Shown piece by piece: positions 16,832 to 25,837 of a DNA stretch of 64,000 nt. Numbering within the stretch: the first letter of the stretch is position 1; each line of letters begins with the position of its first letter. Both the position numbers and the translations under genes were made by a program. The DNA is from Streptomyces liliifuscus (GTDB taxonomy: Bacteria; Actinomycetota; Actinomycetes; Streptomycetales; Streptomycetaceae), in the NCBI RefSeq assembly GCF_016598615.1, contig NZ_CP066831.1, positions 4,898,001-4,962,000 of the forward strand, written 5' to 3'. The notes below the pieces were generated by a model. It saw only the letters and a list, made by a program, of their open reading frames with translations. It did not search any database and was not told the origin of the DNA.

Positions 16832-17932
16832 TCAGTGGGCGATGTCCTCGTAGCCCTGGATCTCGCCCGGGTTGCGGGTGCCCGGTCCTACATAGCGTGC
16901 GGAGGGCCGTACGAGCCGGCCCGTGCGCTTCTGTTCCAGGATGTGCGCGGACCAGCCGGCGGTGCGGGCACAGGTGAACATCGACGTGAACATGTGGGCC
17001 GGGACCTCGGCGAAGTCCAGGACGATGGCGGCCCAGAACTCGACGTTCGTGGCGAGGACGCGGTCCGGGCGGCGGGCGTGGAGCTCCGCCAGAGCCGCCT
17101 TCTCCAGGGCCTCGGCGACCTCGAAGCGAGGGGCGCCGAGCTCGCGGGCGGTGCGGCGCAGGACGCGTGCGCGGGGGTCCTCGGCGCGGTACACACGGTG
17201 TCCGAAGCCCATCAGCCGCTCGCCCTTGTCCAGAGCCTGCCGGACGTAGGCGTCGGCGTCGCCGGTGCGCTCGATCTCCTCGATCATGCCGAGGACTCGG
17301 GAGGGGGCGCCGCCGTGCAGCGGTCCCGACATGGCTCCGACGGCGCCCGAGAGGGCCGCCGCCACGTCGGCGCCGGTGGAGGCGATGACGCGGGCCGTGA
17401 AGGTGGAGGCGTTCATGCCGTGCTCGGCGGCGGACGTCCAGTACGCGTCGACGGCCGCGACGTGCTTGGGGTCGGGCTCCCCGCGCCAGCGGATCATGAA
17501 GCGTTCGACGACGGACCTGGCCTTGTCGATCTCGCGCTGCGGGACCATGGGCAGGCCCTGGCCACGGGCGGACTGGGCGACGTACGAGAGGGCCATGACG
17601 GCGGCGCGGGCGAGGTCCGCGCGGGCCTGCTGCTCGTCGATGTCGAGGAGCGGCCGCAGGCCCCACACGGGCGCGAGCATGGCGAGCGCGGACTGGACGT
17701 CCACGCGGATGTCACCGGAGTGGACGGGGATCGGGAACGGCTCGGCGGGCGGCAGGCCGGGGTTGAAGGCTCCGTCGACGAGCAGTCCCCAGACGTTGCC
17801 GAAGGAGACGTGGCCGACCAGATCCTCGATGTCGACGCCCCGGTACCGAAGGGCGCCGCCCTCCTTGTCCGGTTCGGCGATCTCCGTCTCGAAAGCGACG
17901 ACTCCTTCGAGCCCGGGTACGAAGTCGGACAT
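16832..17932 (-). CDS. citrate synthase (second, short type)
   Basis: Protein of 366 residues, shorter than the standard 430-residue enzyme and typical of the citrate synthase 2 type of actinobacteria. Active-site segments are present: GMNASTFTARVIAST, SGPLHGGAPSRVL with the first catalytic His, GFGHRVYR with the second, and TNVEFWAAIVLDFAEVP. It condenses acetyl-CoA (or propionyl-CoA in methylcitrate synthases) with oxaloacetate; which one is not decided by sequence alone. ATG 17932 follows GAGGAG at a proper distance, and the longer ORF start at 18094 is not supported. It is divergent from pdxH across 300 bp. Confidence 0.85.
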   Translation of the reverse strand: MSDFVPGLEGVVAFETEIAEPDKEGGALRYRGVDIEDLVGHVSFGNVWGLLVDGAFNPGLPPAEPFPIPVHSGDIRVDVQSALAMLAPVWGLRPLLDIDEQQARADLARAAVMALSYVAQSARGQGLPMVPQREIDKARSVVERFMIRWRGEPDPKHVAAVDAYWTSAAEHGMNASTFTARVIASTGADVAAALSGAVGAMSGPLHGGAPSRVLGMIEEIERTGDADAYVRQALDKGERLMGFGHRVYRAEDPRARVLRRTARELGAPRFEVAEALEKAALAELHARRPDRVLATNVEFWAAIVLDFAEVPAHMFTSMFTCARTAGWSAHILEQKRTGRLVRPSARYVGPGTRNPGEIQGYEDIAH

Positions 17933-18233
17933 CAGGCGGCTCCTCATGATGTGTGCGACAGATGGTTTGCGGGGTGTGCGAGGGTGCTCGTGACCATATG
18001 TCTGTGATGGTGGTGGCCGTCCGGTTCCGCGGTCGCCTCGTGGACTCGCGGTCCGTACGTCACCCCGGTGATGCCCCGTCCGGATGGCGGTCACCCAACC
18101 GTTTCGGAAGCAGGACGATATCCCTTGGTGTCACCTTTGGGGAGAGTACGCGGCACTGAGTGCCATGGCGTGATGAAGGCCACGCCCGTCGGGTGCTCCT
18201 CTGCCGCCGTTCGGAATACGGCAGGATGACCGC

Positions 18234-18899
18234 GTGACCGACCGTGAACCCGTCCTCGACCCGGCGTTGATGCGCAAGCACTACCGGGCCGAGGGAATCG
18301 ACGAGACAGAGCTGGCCGACCACCCGATGGAGCAGTTCGGGCGCTGGTTCGCCCTGGCCGCGAGGGACGGCCTGCTGTACGAGCCGAACGCCATGGTCGT
18401 CTCCACCGCGGACGCCGAGGGACGGCCCAGCTCCCGCACGGTCCTCATGAAGCAGTACGACGAGCAGGGGTTCGTCTTCTTCACCAACTACGAGTCCCGC
18501 AAGGCGCGCGACCTCGCCGCCAACCCGCACGTCTCCCTGCTCTTCCCCTGGCATGCGGTGGCCCGGCAGGTCATCGTCAGCGGGACGGCCCGGCGCACGG
18601 GCCGCGACGAGACGGCCGCGTACTTCCGCACCCGTCCGCACGGCTCCCAGCTCGGCGCCTGGACCAGCACCCAGTCCGCGGTGATCTCCTCCCGCGCCGA
18701 ACTGGACTCCGCTTACGCCGAACTGGCCACCCGCTACCCCGAGGGCGAGCAGGTCCCGGTCCCTCCGAACTGGGGCGGATTCCGCGTCGCCCCCCGATCG
18801 GTCGAGTTCTGGCAGGGCCGCGAGAACCGCCTCCACGACCGCCTGCGCTATGTGACGCGGGAGGACGGGTCGTGGCGGGTGGAGCGGCTCAGTCCCTGA
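18234..18899 (+). CDS. pdxH: pyridoxamine 5'-phosphate oxidase
   Basis: Protein of 221 residues. FMN- and PLP-binding motifs of PdxH are all there: SSRTVLMKQYDEQGFVFFTNY, SRKARDLAANP, QVIVSGTARR, SQLGAWTSTQS and the C-terminal EFWQGRENRLHDR and WRVERLSP. It makes pyridoxal phosphate from pyridoxamine or pyridoxine phosphate using O2. The start is GTG 18234, with no clear ribosome site. Beyond the shared PLP theme, no operon is apparent. Confidence 0.93.
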   Translation: MTDREPVLDPALMRKHYRAEGIDETELADHPMEQFGRWFALAARDGLLYEPNAMVVSTADAEGRPSSRTVLMKQYDEQGFVFFTNYESRKARDLAANPHVSLLFPWHAVARQVIVSGTARRTGRDETAAYFRTRPHGSQLGAWTSTQSAVISSRAELDSAYAELATRYPEGEQVPVPPNWGGFRVAPRSVEFWQGRENRLHDRLRYVTREDGSWRVERLSP

Positions 18900-18921
18900 G
18901 ACCACGGGGCCGGCGTCCGGG

Positions 18922-19587
18922 TCAGAGCTTGCCCCAGACGTGGCCCGTGCGGTGGCCGCCCAGCAGGCGGGATATCTCCTGGATGAAGTCCGGCCTTAGT
19001 TCCGGCCAGTTCCAGAACTCCAGGCCGAGATGGCCGAACGCGTAGTAGTCGTCCTCCCAGATCCAGTCCGTGAGGGCGACGGGACGGGCGCACGCGGGGC
19101 AGTCGACGGTCGCCGCGCCGGTCTCGTGCCAGGTGCCCATCGCGGCGGCGAAGTTGGGCCATCCGCCGTTCTCCGGCTCGTCCTCGCCGGAGTCCGCCCC
19201 GTCCGAGTCCGCCCCGCCCGCCCGGCTCTCCCCGGAAGCCTCGTAGTCCTCGTCGTAGGGCTCGTCGTAGGTCTCGCCGCTCAGTGGAGTCGTCGCCCTG
19301 CAGCGGGGGCAGGTGACGGACTCGGGGCCGCCCTGGCCGCTGTCGAAGACCGTCCGCCCGGTGTGCACGGCGAGACCGTCCCACGGATCCCAGTCCGGGG
19401 ACTCCTCCACCGCGCGCCGCCAGTTCGGCCCAGGCGGATGTCCGAGCGGCTGCCCAAGCACGCAGTCCGTGCGCTCGCCGAGCACGATCCCCTCCGCGAC
19501 CAGCCACTCCACGACCCGTGCCGCGAGCGCCCGCGCCTCGTCCGCCGTCGCGTCGACGTCCACGACCGTCTGGAAGTGGTCCCCCAT
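18922..19587 (-). CDS. small Cys-motif protein (Zn-ribbon-like), unknown function
   Basis: Protein of 221 residues from ATG 19587 (GGGGGC upstream; the ORF continues to 19650). It has two CxxC pairs, CPRC and CPAC, about 80 residues apart and separated by an acidic stretch (DEPYDEDYEASGE, then DSDGADSGEDEPENGG), so a single zinc site could bridge them. WDPWDGL and DWIWEDDYYAFGHLGLEFWNWPEL are rich in aromatic residues. I do not recognise the family. It ends 22 bases from the convergent pdxH. Confidence 0.7.
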   Translation of the reverse strand: MGDHFQTVVDVDATADEARALAARVVEWLVAEGIVLGERTDCVLGQPLGHPPGPNWRRAVEESPDWDPWDGLAVHTGRTVFDSGQGGPESVTCPRCRATTPLSGETYDEPYDEDYEASGESRAGGADSDGADSGEDEPENGGWPNFAAAMGTWHETGAATVDCPACARPVALTDWIWEDDYYAFGHLGLEFWNWPELRPDFIQEISRLLGGHRTGHVWGKL

Positions 19588-19677
19588 GCCGCTGCCCCCG
19601 CTGTCACCGATCCGCCACCGGTCTCGAACGCTACGCGCCGCCACTGACAACGCCCCTCGGCTCTCCCGGAAGGGCCC

Positions 19678-20361
19678 TCAGCCCAGCACCCCGTCGAGGA
19701 TCTCCGACCACTGGGCGACCACTCGTTCGCGGCGGGCCTTGTCGTCCGTGAGGAGGTTGGCCAGGCCCAGGCCCCGGGACATGTCGAGGAGGCCCTGGAC
19801 GGTCTCCCGGGCGCCGGGGCGGGTTTCGTCGGCGTTCAGGAGCTCCACGGCTATGCGGTGGGTCTCGCGGCCGACGCGCGCCTCCAACTCCGTTACGCGG
19901 GGCCGTAGTTGCTCCTCGTTGGAGGCGGCCACCCAGAGGTGGAGGGCGGCGCGGAAGAGGGGGCCCGTGTAGAGGTCGACGAGGGCGGCGACGACCGCGT
20001 GGCGGTCCGTGGGGCCGTCGGGGAACAGGTCGCGCAGGGCGGTGGAGCGTTCTTCGGCGACGTACTCGACGGCTGCCGTGAAGAGGTCCTCGCGGGTCGG
20101 GAAGTGGTGCTGGGCGGCGCCCCGGGAGACGCCGGCGCGTTCGGCGACGACGGAGACCGTGGAGCCCGCCCAGCCGTGTTCGGCGAGGCAGGCGACCGCG
20201 GCTTCGAGGAGGCGCTGCCGGGTGGCCCGGCTGCGGTCCTGCTTGGGGACGCGCTCGACCGGCGGCGCGCCGTTCACCACGCCGCCGTTCACCACGCTGC
20301 CGGTCGTCGCGCCGTCCGTCGTCGCGCCACCGGTCGTCGCGCCGCCGTTCACCACACCCAT
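19678..20361 (-). CDS. TetR-family repressor, AtuR/FadR-like, last gene of the operon
   Basis: Protein of 227 residues. HTH at about 42-85 (ATRQRLLEAAVACLAEHGWAGS, then VAERAGVSRGAAQHHFPTRE) and a helical ligand domain behind it. The first 32 residues are a low-complexity run of GGATTDGATT and VVNGG units coded by short tandem repeats at about 20265-20350. Its start (ATG 20361) overlaps the hydratase gene by 13 bp, so it is translated with the catabolic genes and probably senses their acyl-CoA. Its likely operator is the palindrome at 30052-30063. Confidence 0.85.
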   Translation of the reverse strand: MGVVNGGATTGGATTDGATTGSVVNGGVVNGAPPVERVPKQDRSRATRQRLLEAAVACLAEHGWAGSTVSVVAERAGVSRGAAQHHFPTREDLFTAAVEYVAEERSTALRDLFPDGPTDRHAVVAALVDLYTGPLFRAALHLWVAASNEEQLRPRVTELEARVGRETHRIAVELLNADETRPGARETVQGLLDMSRGLGLANLLTDDKARRERVVAQWSEILDGVLG

Positions 20362-21083
20362 GAGGGATCCCGTCGTTCGAGGAAGGCCGTCATTCCCTCG
20401 CGGGCCCCCGCGGAGGAGAACAGCCGGGCCGAGAGCGCGGTGAGGTCGGCCGCGTCCCGGTCAAAGGTGTCCAGCACCTTAGCCGTGAGCAGCCGTTTCG
20501 TCTCGGCGAGCCCCTGCGGGGAGGATCGCCGCAGTCCGTCGAGCACGGGCGCGAGTACGTCGTCGGCGTCCTCGCCCGCCGCGGTGACGAGGCCGATCCG
20601 GGCGGCCTCGTCCGCGTCGAACTTCTCCCCGGTGAGGTAGTAGCGGGCCACCGCGCGCGGGTCGAGCCGCGGCAGCAGGGGCAGCGAGATCACGGCCGGG
20701 GCGACCCCGATGCGTACCTCCGTGAAGGCGAACGTGGCCTCCTGGGAGGCCACGGCGATGTCGCAGGCGCCGAGCAGTCCGAGGCCGCCCGCGCGCACAT
20801 GGCCTGTGACGCGGGCGACGACGGGTTTGGGCAGTTCGACGATCTGGCGCAGCAGGGCGACCAGGACGTCCGGGTCCGGCGGGTCGCGCAGGTCCGCGCC
20901 CGCGCTGAAGGTGTTGCCGGTGTGGGTGAGGACGACGGCTCGTACGTCGCCGTCCTTGCCGCACTCCGTGAGCGCGTCCGCCAGCTCCCCCACCAGCTGG
21001 GCGGAGAGGGCGTTGCGCCGCTCGGGCGCGTCGAGCGCGAGGGTGGTGATCCCGCGCTCGTGCGCCCGTCGTACCACCGTCAT
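20349..21083 (-). CDS. enoyl-CoA hydratase/isomerase, AtuE/LiuC-like
   Basis: Crotonase-fold protein of 244 residues: NALSAQLVGELADAL, HTGNTFSAGADLRD (oxyanion hole), GHVRAGGLGLLGACDIAVAS and FTEVRIGVAPAVISLP. The first catalytic Glu of ordinary hydratases is replaced in GGLGLLGACD, while the second (TEVRIG) is present. This pattern and APAVIS recall the methylglutaconyl-CoA type hydratases LiuC and AtuE. It starts in an ATGA overlap with the ligase gene. Confidence 0.82.
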   Translation of the reverse strand: MTVVRRAHERGITTLALDAPERRNALSAQLVGELADALTECGKDGDVRAVVLTHTGNTFSAGADLRDPPDPDVLVALLRQIVELPKPVVARVTGHVRAGGLGLLGACDIAVASQEATFAFTEVRIGVAPAVISLPLLPRLDPRAVARYYLTGEKFDADEAARIGLVTAAGEDADDVLAPVLDGLRRSSPQGLAETKRLLTAKVLDTFDRDAADLTALSARLFSSAGAREGMTAFLERRDPSWVW

Positions 21084-22648
21084 GCGCGCTCCCTCAGTTC
21101 CCGCCGCAGGATCTTGCCGGAGGCCGCCCTGGGCACGCCTTCGATGAAGACGACCTGCCTGATCTTCTTGTACGGGGCGACGCGCTCGGCGACGTACCCC
21201 ATGACCTCGTCCTCGGTGAGGTCCTCCGCGGCCGGCTGACGCACCACGTACGCGTGCGGGCGCTCGTTGTTGTCGCTGTCGTAGACCCCAATGACGGCGG
21301 CGTCGGCGATGCCCGGGTGGGTGAGCAGGAGGGCCTCCAGTTCGGCGGGGGCCACCTGGAAGCCCTTGTACTTGATGAGTTCCTTGACGCGGTCGACGAC
21401 GTACAGCCAGCCGCCCGCGTCGACGTGCCCGACGTCCCCGGTGTGCAGCCAGCCGTCCTCGTCGATCATCGCGGCGGTCGCCTCGGGGCGGCCGAGGTAG
21501 CCCTTCATGACCTGCGGTCCGCGGATGACGATCTCGCCGCGCTCGTCGACGCCGACGTCCTTGGCGGGGTCGTCGAGGGAGACGATGCGCATCTGGGTGC
21601 CTGGGATGAGTTTTCCGACGCTTCCGGGCGGCGGGTTCACGCTGTCCCGGGGTACGACGTGTGTGCCGGGCGACAGTTCCGTCATGCCGTACGCCTGGCC
21701 GACGGGCGGCAGTCCCAGCCTGCGCGAACAGGCCTCCGCCAGCTCGGCGTCCAGGGGCGCGGCCGCGCTGATGATGTACTCCAGGGACGACAGGTCGTAG
21801 CCCTCGACGGCCGGGTGCTTGGCGAGGGCGAGGACGATCGGCGGGGCCACGTACAGGCCCGTGATGCGGTGTTTCTCGATGGCCGCGAGGAACGTCTCCA
21901 GGTCGAATCGCGGCAGTACGACGACGGTGGCGCCCTGCCTCAGCGGCGCGTTCATGAGCGCGGTGAGCCCGTAAATGTGGAAGAACGGCAGGACGGCGAG
22001 GATACGGTCGCCGGGGCCCATCGGCATGGTGGGCGACAGCTGCGCCAGGTTGGTGGCGATGTTCCGGTGGGTGAGCATCACGCCCTTGGGGACACCGGTC
22101 GTCCCGGAGGAGTACGGGAGGGCCGCCACGTCCTCCACCGGGTCGATGTCGATCTCCGGCTCGGGGGCCGTGGAGCCCAGCATGTCGAGCAGCGAGCGGT
22201 GTCCGGGTGCCTGGTCGCAGACGAAGATCTCCCGTACGCCGCCCGCGAGTTCGGCCGCCGTACGGGCCGTGTCGAGGAGCGGTGACACGGTGACGATCCA
22301 CTCGGCCTTGCAGTCCCGCAGCTGCTTGGCGAACTCCTCGGGCGTGGCGAGCGGATGCACGGTCGTGACCGACGCCCCCGCGCGCGTGGCGGCGAAGAAC
22401 GCCACCGGGAACGCGACGGTGTTGGGGCTGTGCAGCGCCAGCACGTCCCCCTTGCCGACGCCGAGGTCGGCGAGTTCGGCGGCGATCCGCCGGTGGAACG
22501 TGTCGAGTTGGGCGTAGGTGAGGGTCATCCCGTCCACGCCGTCGATCAGCGCGGGGGTGTCGCCCCGGGAGGCGGCGCGGCCCAGCACCGCCTCGTGGAT
22601 GGGTTCTTCGACGGCGGGGACGTCTTCGTACTCGCTGCGGAACACCAT
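21080..22648 (-). CDS. acyl/aryl-CoA ligase, 4-coumarate:CoA ligase type
   Basis: ANL-superfamily ligase of 522 residues with the ATP-binding P-loop YSSGTTGVPKGVMLTHRN (about 176-193), GQAYGMTELSP, the hinge region VDRVKELIKYKGFQV and catalytic Lys near the end in PRAASGKILRRELRE. It activates a carboxylic acid with ATP and CoA. The S. coelicolor gene at this place (SCO4383) encodes an enzyme reported to ligate CoA to cinnamate and coumarate in vitro. In this operon the substrate may instead be a branched or terpenoid acid. ATG 22648 has AAAGGG upstream. Confidence 0.85.
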   Translation of the reverse strand: MVFRSEYEDVPAVEEPIHEAVLGRAASRGDTPALIDGVDGMTLTYAQLDTFHRRIAAELADLGVGKGDVLALHSPNTVAFPVAFFAATRAGASVTTVHPLATPEEFAKQLRDCKAEWIVTVSPLLDTARTAAELAGGVREIFVCDQAPGHRSLLDMLGSTAPEPEIDIDPVEDVAALPYSSGTTGVPKGVMLTHRNIATNLAQLSPTMPMGPGDRILAVLPFFHIYGLTALMNAPLRQGATVVVLPRFDLETFLAAIEKHRITGLYVAPPIVLALAKHPAVEGYDLSSLEYIISAAAPLDAELAEACSRRLGLPPVGQAYGMTELSPGTHVVPRDSVNPPPGSVGKLIPGTQMRIVSLDDPAKDVGVDERGEIVIRGPQVMKGYLGRPEATAAMIDEDGWLHTGDVGHVDAGGWLYVVDRVKELIKYKGFQVAPAELEALLLTHPGIADAAVIGVYDSDNNERPHAYVVRQPAAEDLTEDEVMGYVAERVAPYKKIRQVVFIEGVPRAASGKILRRELRERA

Positions 22649-22691
22649 GGCGGGCCCTTTCCAGGAGCCGGAAGTTGTAGAGGAGATAGTG

Positions 22692-23852
22692 CTAGTAGGA
22701 CTTCGGCAGGCCCAGGGTCTGGTGCGAGACGTAGTTGAGGATCATTTCCCGGCTGACGGGCGCGATCCGGGCCACCCGGGATGCCGTGATGAGGGACGCG
22801 AGGCCGAACTCGCCGGTCAGGCCGTTGCCGCCGAGGGTGTGCACGGACTGGTCGACCGCTTTCACACAGGCTTCGCCGGCCGCGTACTTGGCCATGTTGG
22901 CGGCCTCTCCGGCTCCCGCGTCGTCCCCGGAGTCGTACAGGAAGGCCGCCTTCTGCATCATCAGACGGGCGAGTTCCAGGTCGATGTGCGCCTGCGCCAG
23001 GGGGTGGGCGATGGCCTGGTGGGCGCCGATCGGGTCCCTCCAGACGGTGCGTTCGCGGGCGTAGGTGATGGCCCTGGAGAGGGCGTAGCGGCCCATGCCG
23101 ATCGCGAAGGCCGCGGTCATGATGCGCTCGGGGTTGAGGCCCGCGAAGAGCTGCAGCAGGCCCGCGTCCTCGTCTCCGACGAGTGCGTCGGCGGGCAGCC
23201 GTACGTCGTCGAGGGTGAGCTCGAACTGCTTCTCCGCGCCGTGCAGTTCCATGTCGATCTGCCGCCGCTCGAAGCCGGGGGCGTCGCGCGGGACGATGAA
23301 CAGGCAGGGCTTGAGCTTGCCCGTACGGGCGTCCTCCGCGCGGCCGACGATGAGCGTGGCGTCCGCGATGTCCACGCCGGAGATGAAGACCTTGCGGCCG
23401 GTGAGGATCCAGTCGGTGCCGTCCCGGCGGGCGGTCGTGGTGATGCGGTGGCTGTTGGAGCCGGCGTCGGGTTCGGTGATGCCGAAGGCCATGGTGCGGG
23501 TTCCGTCGGCCAGGGCCGGGAGCCAGTCCTGTTTCTGGTCGTCCGTGCCGAAGCGGGCGATCACTGTGCCGCAGATGGCCGGGGAGACGACCATCATGAG
23601 GAGGGGGCAGCCCGCGGCGCCCAACTCCTCCAGGACGATGGAGAGTTCGGCGATGCCGCCGCCTCCGCCGCCGTATGCCTCCGGCAGGTTGACGCCCAGG
23701 TAGCCCAGCTTGGCTGCCTCTGACCAGAGTTCGTCGGGGTGGGCGCCGGCGGCGATGACCTTGGTGAGGTATTCGCGGCCGTAGCGGTTGCCGAGGGCCG
23801 CCACGGCTGCTCGGAGGGCCTTGTGTTCGTCTGTTTCGAGGACGGTTGTCAT
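22692..23852 (-). CDS. acyl-CoA dehydrogenase, AtuD/LiuA-like
   Basis: Flavoenzyme of 386 residues, the standard length. Seen: MAFGITEPDAGSNSHRI (substrate/FAD segment), LTGRKVFISG, IGMGRYALSRAITYARER, AAKYAAGEACVKAVDQSVHTLGGNG (FAD-binding) and the closing ARIAPVSREMIL. It introduces the alpha-beta double bond into an acyl-CoA and passes electrons to ETF. GAGGAG precedes ATG 23852. In the pathway it acts before the carboxylase. Confidence 0.87.
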   Translation of the reverse strand: MTTVLETDEHKALRAAVAALGNRYGREYLTKVIAAGAHPDELWSEAAKLGYLGVNLPEAYGGGGGGIAELSIVLEELGAAGCPLLMMVVSPAICGTVIARFGTDDQKQDWLPALADGTRTMAFGITEPDAGSNSHRITTTARRDGTDWILTGRKVFISGVDIADATLIVGRAEDARTGKLKPCLFIVPRDAPGFERRQIDMELHGAEKQFELTLDDVRLPADALVGDEDAGLLQLFAGLNPERIMTAAFAIGMGRYALSRAITYARERTVWRDPIGAHQAIAHPLAQAHIDLELARLMMQKAAFLYDSGDDAGAGEAANMAKYAAGEACVKAVDQSVHTLGGNGLTGEFGLASLITASRVARIAPVSREMILNYVSHQTLGLPKSY

Positions 23853-23913
23853 GGGGCTCCTCAGGGGGAGGGGTGTCCTGTTGTGTGGAGGGTGCGGGTT
23901 CGTTGTGGCTTGT

Positions 23914-23933
23914 CGCGCAGTTCCCCGCGCCCC
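23914..23933 (-). repeat. dispersed intergenic repeat, copy 6
   Basis: Copy in the 105-bp gap inside the catabolic operon, just after the biotin carboxylase gene. It may cause partial termination between the two halves. Confidence 0.85.
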
Positions 23934-23957
23934 TAGAAGCAGCCGGTCTCGACGCCT

Positions 23958-25829
23958 CTAAAGGGGCGCCTCTTGCTGGACGACCGCCAACAAGGCGCCC
24001 ACCTCCACCTGTTGGCCGGGGGCGGCATGGAGGGCCGTGAGCGTGCCTGTTGTCGGGGCTGTGATCTTGTGTTCCATCTTCATTGCCTCCAGCCAGATGA
24101 GGGGGTCACCGGTCTTTACGGCGGAGCCTGTGGTCAGGCCGTCTGCGATTCGGGCGACCGTGCCGGGCATGGGGGCCAGGAGGGAGCCGGGGGCCTGTTG
24201 GGCGGTGGGGTCCGGGAAGCGGGGCAGCGCGGTGAGCGTGGTGGTGTTCACATAGACGCGGTCGTCGTGGCGGGTGACGTCGAACTTCCGGCGTACGCCG
24301 TCGATTTCGAGTACGACGAGATCCGCGGCGGCGCTCAGCACGCGGACGCCGTCTGCGGTCAGGCCCTCGCGGGTGTGCCGGTAGTGGACCTCGTGTTCGC
24401 CGTCCGCCGAGGCGTAGCGCTTGGTCTGGGGCCGGGAGGGCAGGTTGCGCCAGCCGCCGAACCGGGAGCGGCCGTGGGCGTCCGCGAGGGCGGCGGCCAG
24501 AGGGGCGTACGGGTCCGGGGCGGCCGTGGTGAGGTCGGCCAGGTGGCGGTCGTAGAACGCCGTGTCCATGCGGGCCGTCGTGAACTCCTCGTGGCGCAGG
24601 GAGCGTACGAGGAGGTCGCGGTTGGTGACCGGGCCGTGGATCGTGGCCCGCTCCAGAGCTCCGGCCAGTCGGCGGATCGCCTCCGCGCGCGTGGGGGCGT
24701 ATGCGACGGCCTTGGCGAGCATGGCGTCGTAGTGGACGCCGATCGTGTCGCCGTCCTCGTAGCCGGTGTCCAGGCGGATGCCCGGTACGGACAGGCGGTG
24801 CAGGGTGCCGGTCTGCGGGGCCCAGTTCCGGGCGGGGTCCTCGGCGTAGAGGCGGGCCTCCACCGCGTGGCCGGACGGCTGCGGTGGTTCGCCGTCCAGT
24901 CGTGCTCCCTCGGCGACGCTCAGCTGCAGGGCGACCAGGTCGATGCCGAACACGGCCTCCGTGACCGGGTGTTCGACCTGGAGGCGGGTGTTCATCTCCA
25001 GGAAGTGGACGTCGTCCCCGGAGACCAGGAACTCGACGGTGCCCGCGCCCGCGTAGGTGATCGTGCGGGCGGCGGCCGTCGCCGCGGAGTGCAGGCGTTC
25101 CTCGACACCAGGGGCGAGGCCGGGCGCGGGTGCCTCCTCGATCACTTTCTGGTGGCGGCGCTGGAGGGAGCAGTCGCGGGTGCCGTAGGCCCATACGGTG
25201 CCGTGGGTGTCGGCGACGATCTGCACCTCGACATGGCGTCCGTGCTCGACGTACGGCTCGACGAATACCGTGCCGTCCCCGAAGGCGCTCCGGGCCTCGG
25301 CCGACGCGGCCTCCAACTCGCCCTTGAGGTCGGCGAGTTCGCGGACGATCCGCATGCCGCGGCCGCCGCCGCCCGACGCCGCCTTCACCAGGACCGGCAG
25401 ATCGGCCCCGGTCACCGCGTCGGGGTCCAGGGGGGCGAGCAACGGCACCCCGGCGGCCGCCATCAGCTCCTTGGCACGGGTCTTGGAGGCCATCGCCTCG
25501 ATCGCCTCGGGCGGCGGGCCGATCCAGACCAGGCCCGCGTCGAGGACGGCCCGCGCGAAGTCGGCGTTCTCGGACAGGAAGCCGTACCCGGGGTGCACGG
25601 CCTCCGCGCCGGCCGTCAGCGCGGCCTTCACGATCAGCTCGCCGCGCAGATACGTCTCGGAGGGTGTCGATCCCGGCAGGCGTACCGCGGCGTCGGCCAC
25701 GCGCGCGTGGAGGGCGTTCTCGTCGGCGTCCGAGTAGACGGCGACAGTTCGGATGTCCAACTCACGGCAGGTTCGGAAGACTCGGCAGGCGATCTCGCCC
25801 CGGTTGGCGACCAGCACACTCGAAATCAT
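23958..25829 (-). CDS. acyl-CoA carboxylase alpha subunit (biotin carboxylase + BCCP), AtuF/LiuD-like
   Basis: Protein of 623 residues. Biotin carboxylase at 1-445 (VLVANRGEIACRVFRT, KAASGGGGRGMRIV ATP loop, EMNTRLQVEHPVTE), a linker of about 100 residues with RFGGWRNLP, and a biotinyl domain at the C-terminus with EAMKMEH, the biotinylated Lys at about 584. It carboxylates its own biotin with bicarbonate and ATP. The next gene upstream (8 bases away) is the beta subunit. Sequence style and partner point to methylcrotonyl- or geranyl-CoA carboxylase. Confidence 0.9.
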   Translation of the reverse strand: MISSVLVANRGEIACRVFRTCRELDIRTVAVYSDADENALHARVADAAVRLPGSTPSETYLRGELIVKAALTAGAEAVHPGYGFLSENADFARAVLDAGLVWIGPPPEAIEAMASKTRAKELMAAAGVPLLAPLDPDAVTGADLPVLVKAASGGGGRGMRIVRELADLKGELEAASAEARSAFGDGTVFVEPYVEHGRHVEVQIVADTHGTVWAYGTRDCSLQRRHQKVIEEAPAPGLAPGVEERLHSAATAAARTITYAGAGTVEFLVSGDDVHFLEMNTRLQVEHPVTEAVFGIDLVALQLSVAEGARLDGEPPQPSGHAVEARLYAEDPARNWAPQTGTLHRLSVPGIRLDTGYEDGDTIGVHYDAMLAKAVAYAPTRAEAIRRLAGALERATIHGPVTNRDLLVRSLRHEEFTTARMDTAFYDRHLADLTTAAPDPYAPLAAALADAHGRSRFGGWRNLPSRPQTKRYASADGEHEVHYRHTREGLTADGVRVLSAAADLVVLEIDGVRRKFDVTRHDDRVYVNTTTLTALPRFPDPTAQQAPGSLLAPMPGTVARIADGLTTGSAVKTGDPLIWLEAMKMEHKITAPTTGTLTALHAAPGQQVEVGALLAVVQQEAPL

Positions 25830-25837
25830 GGGACCTC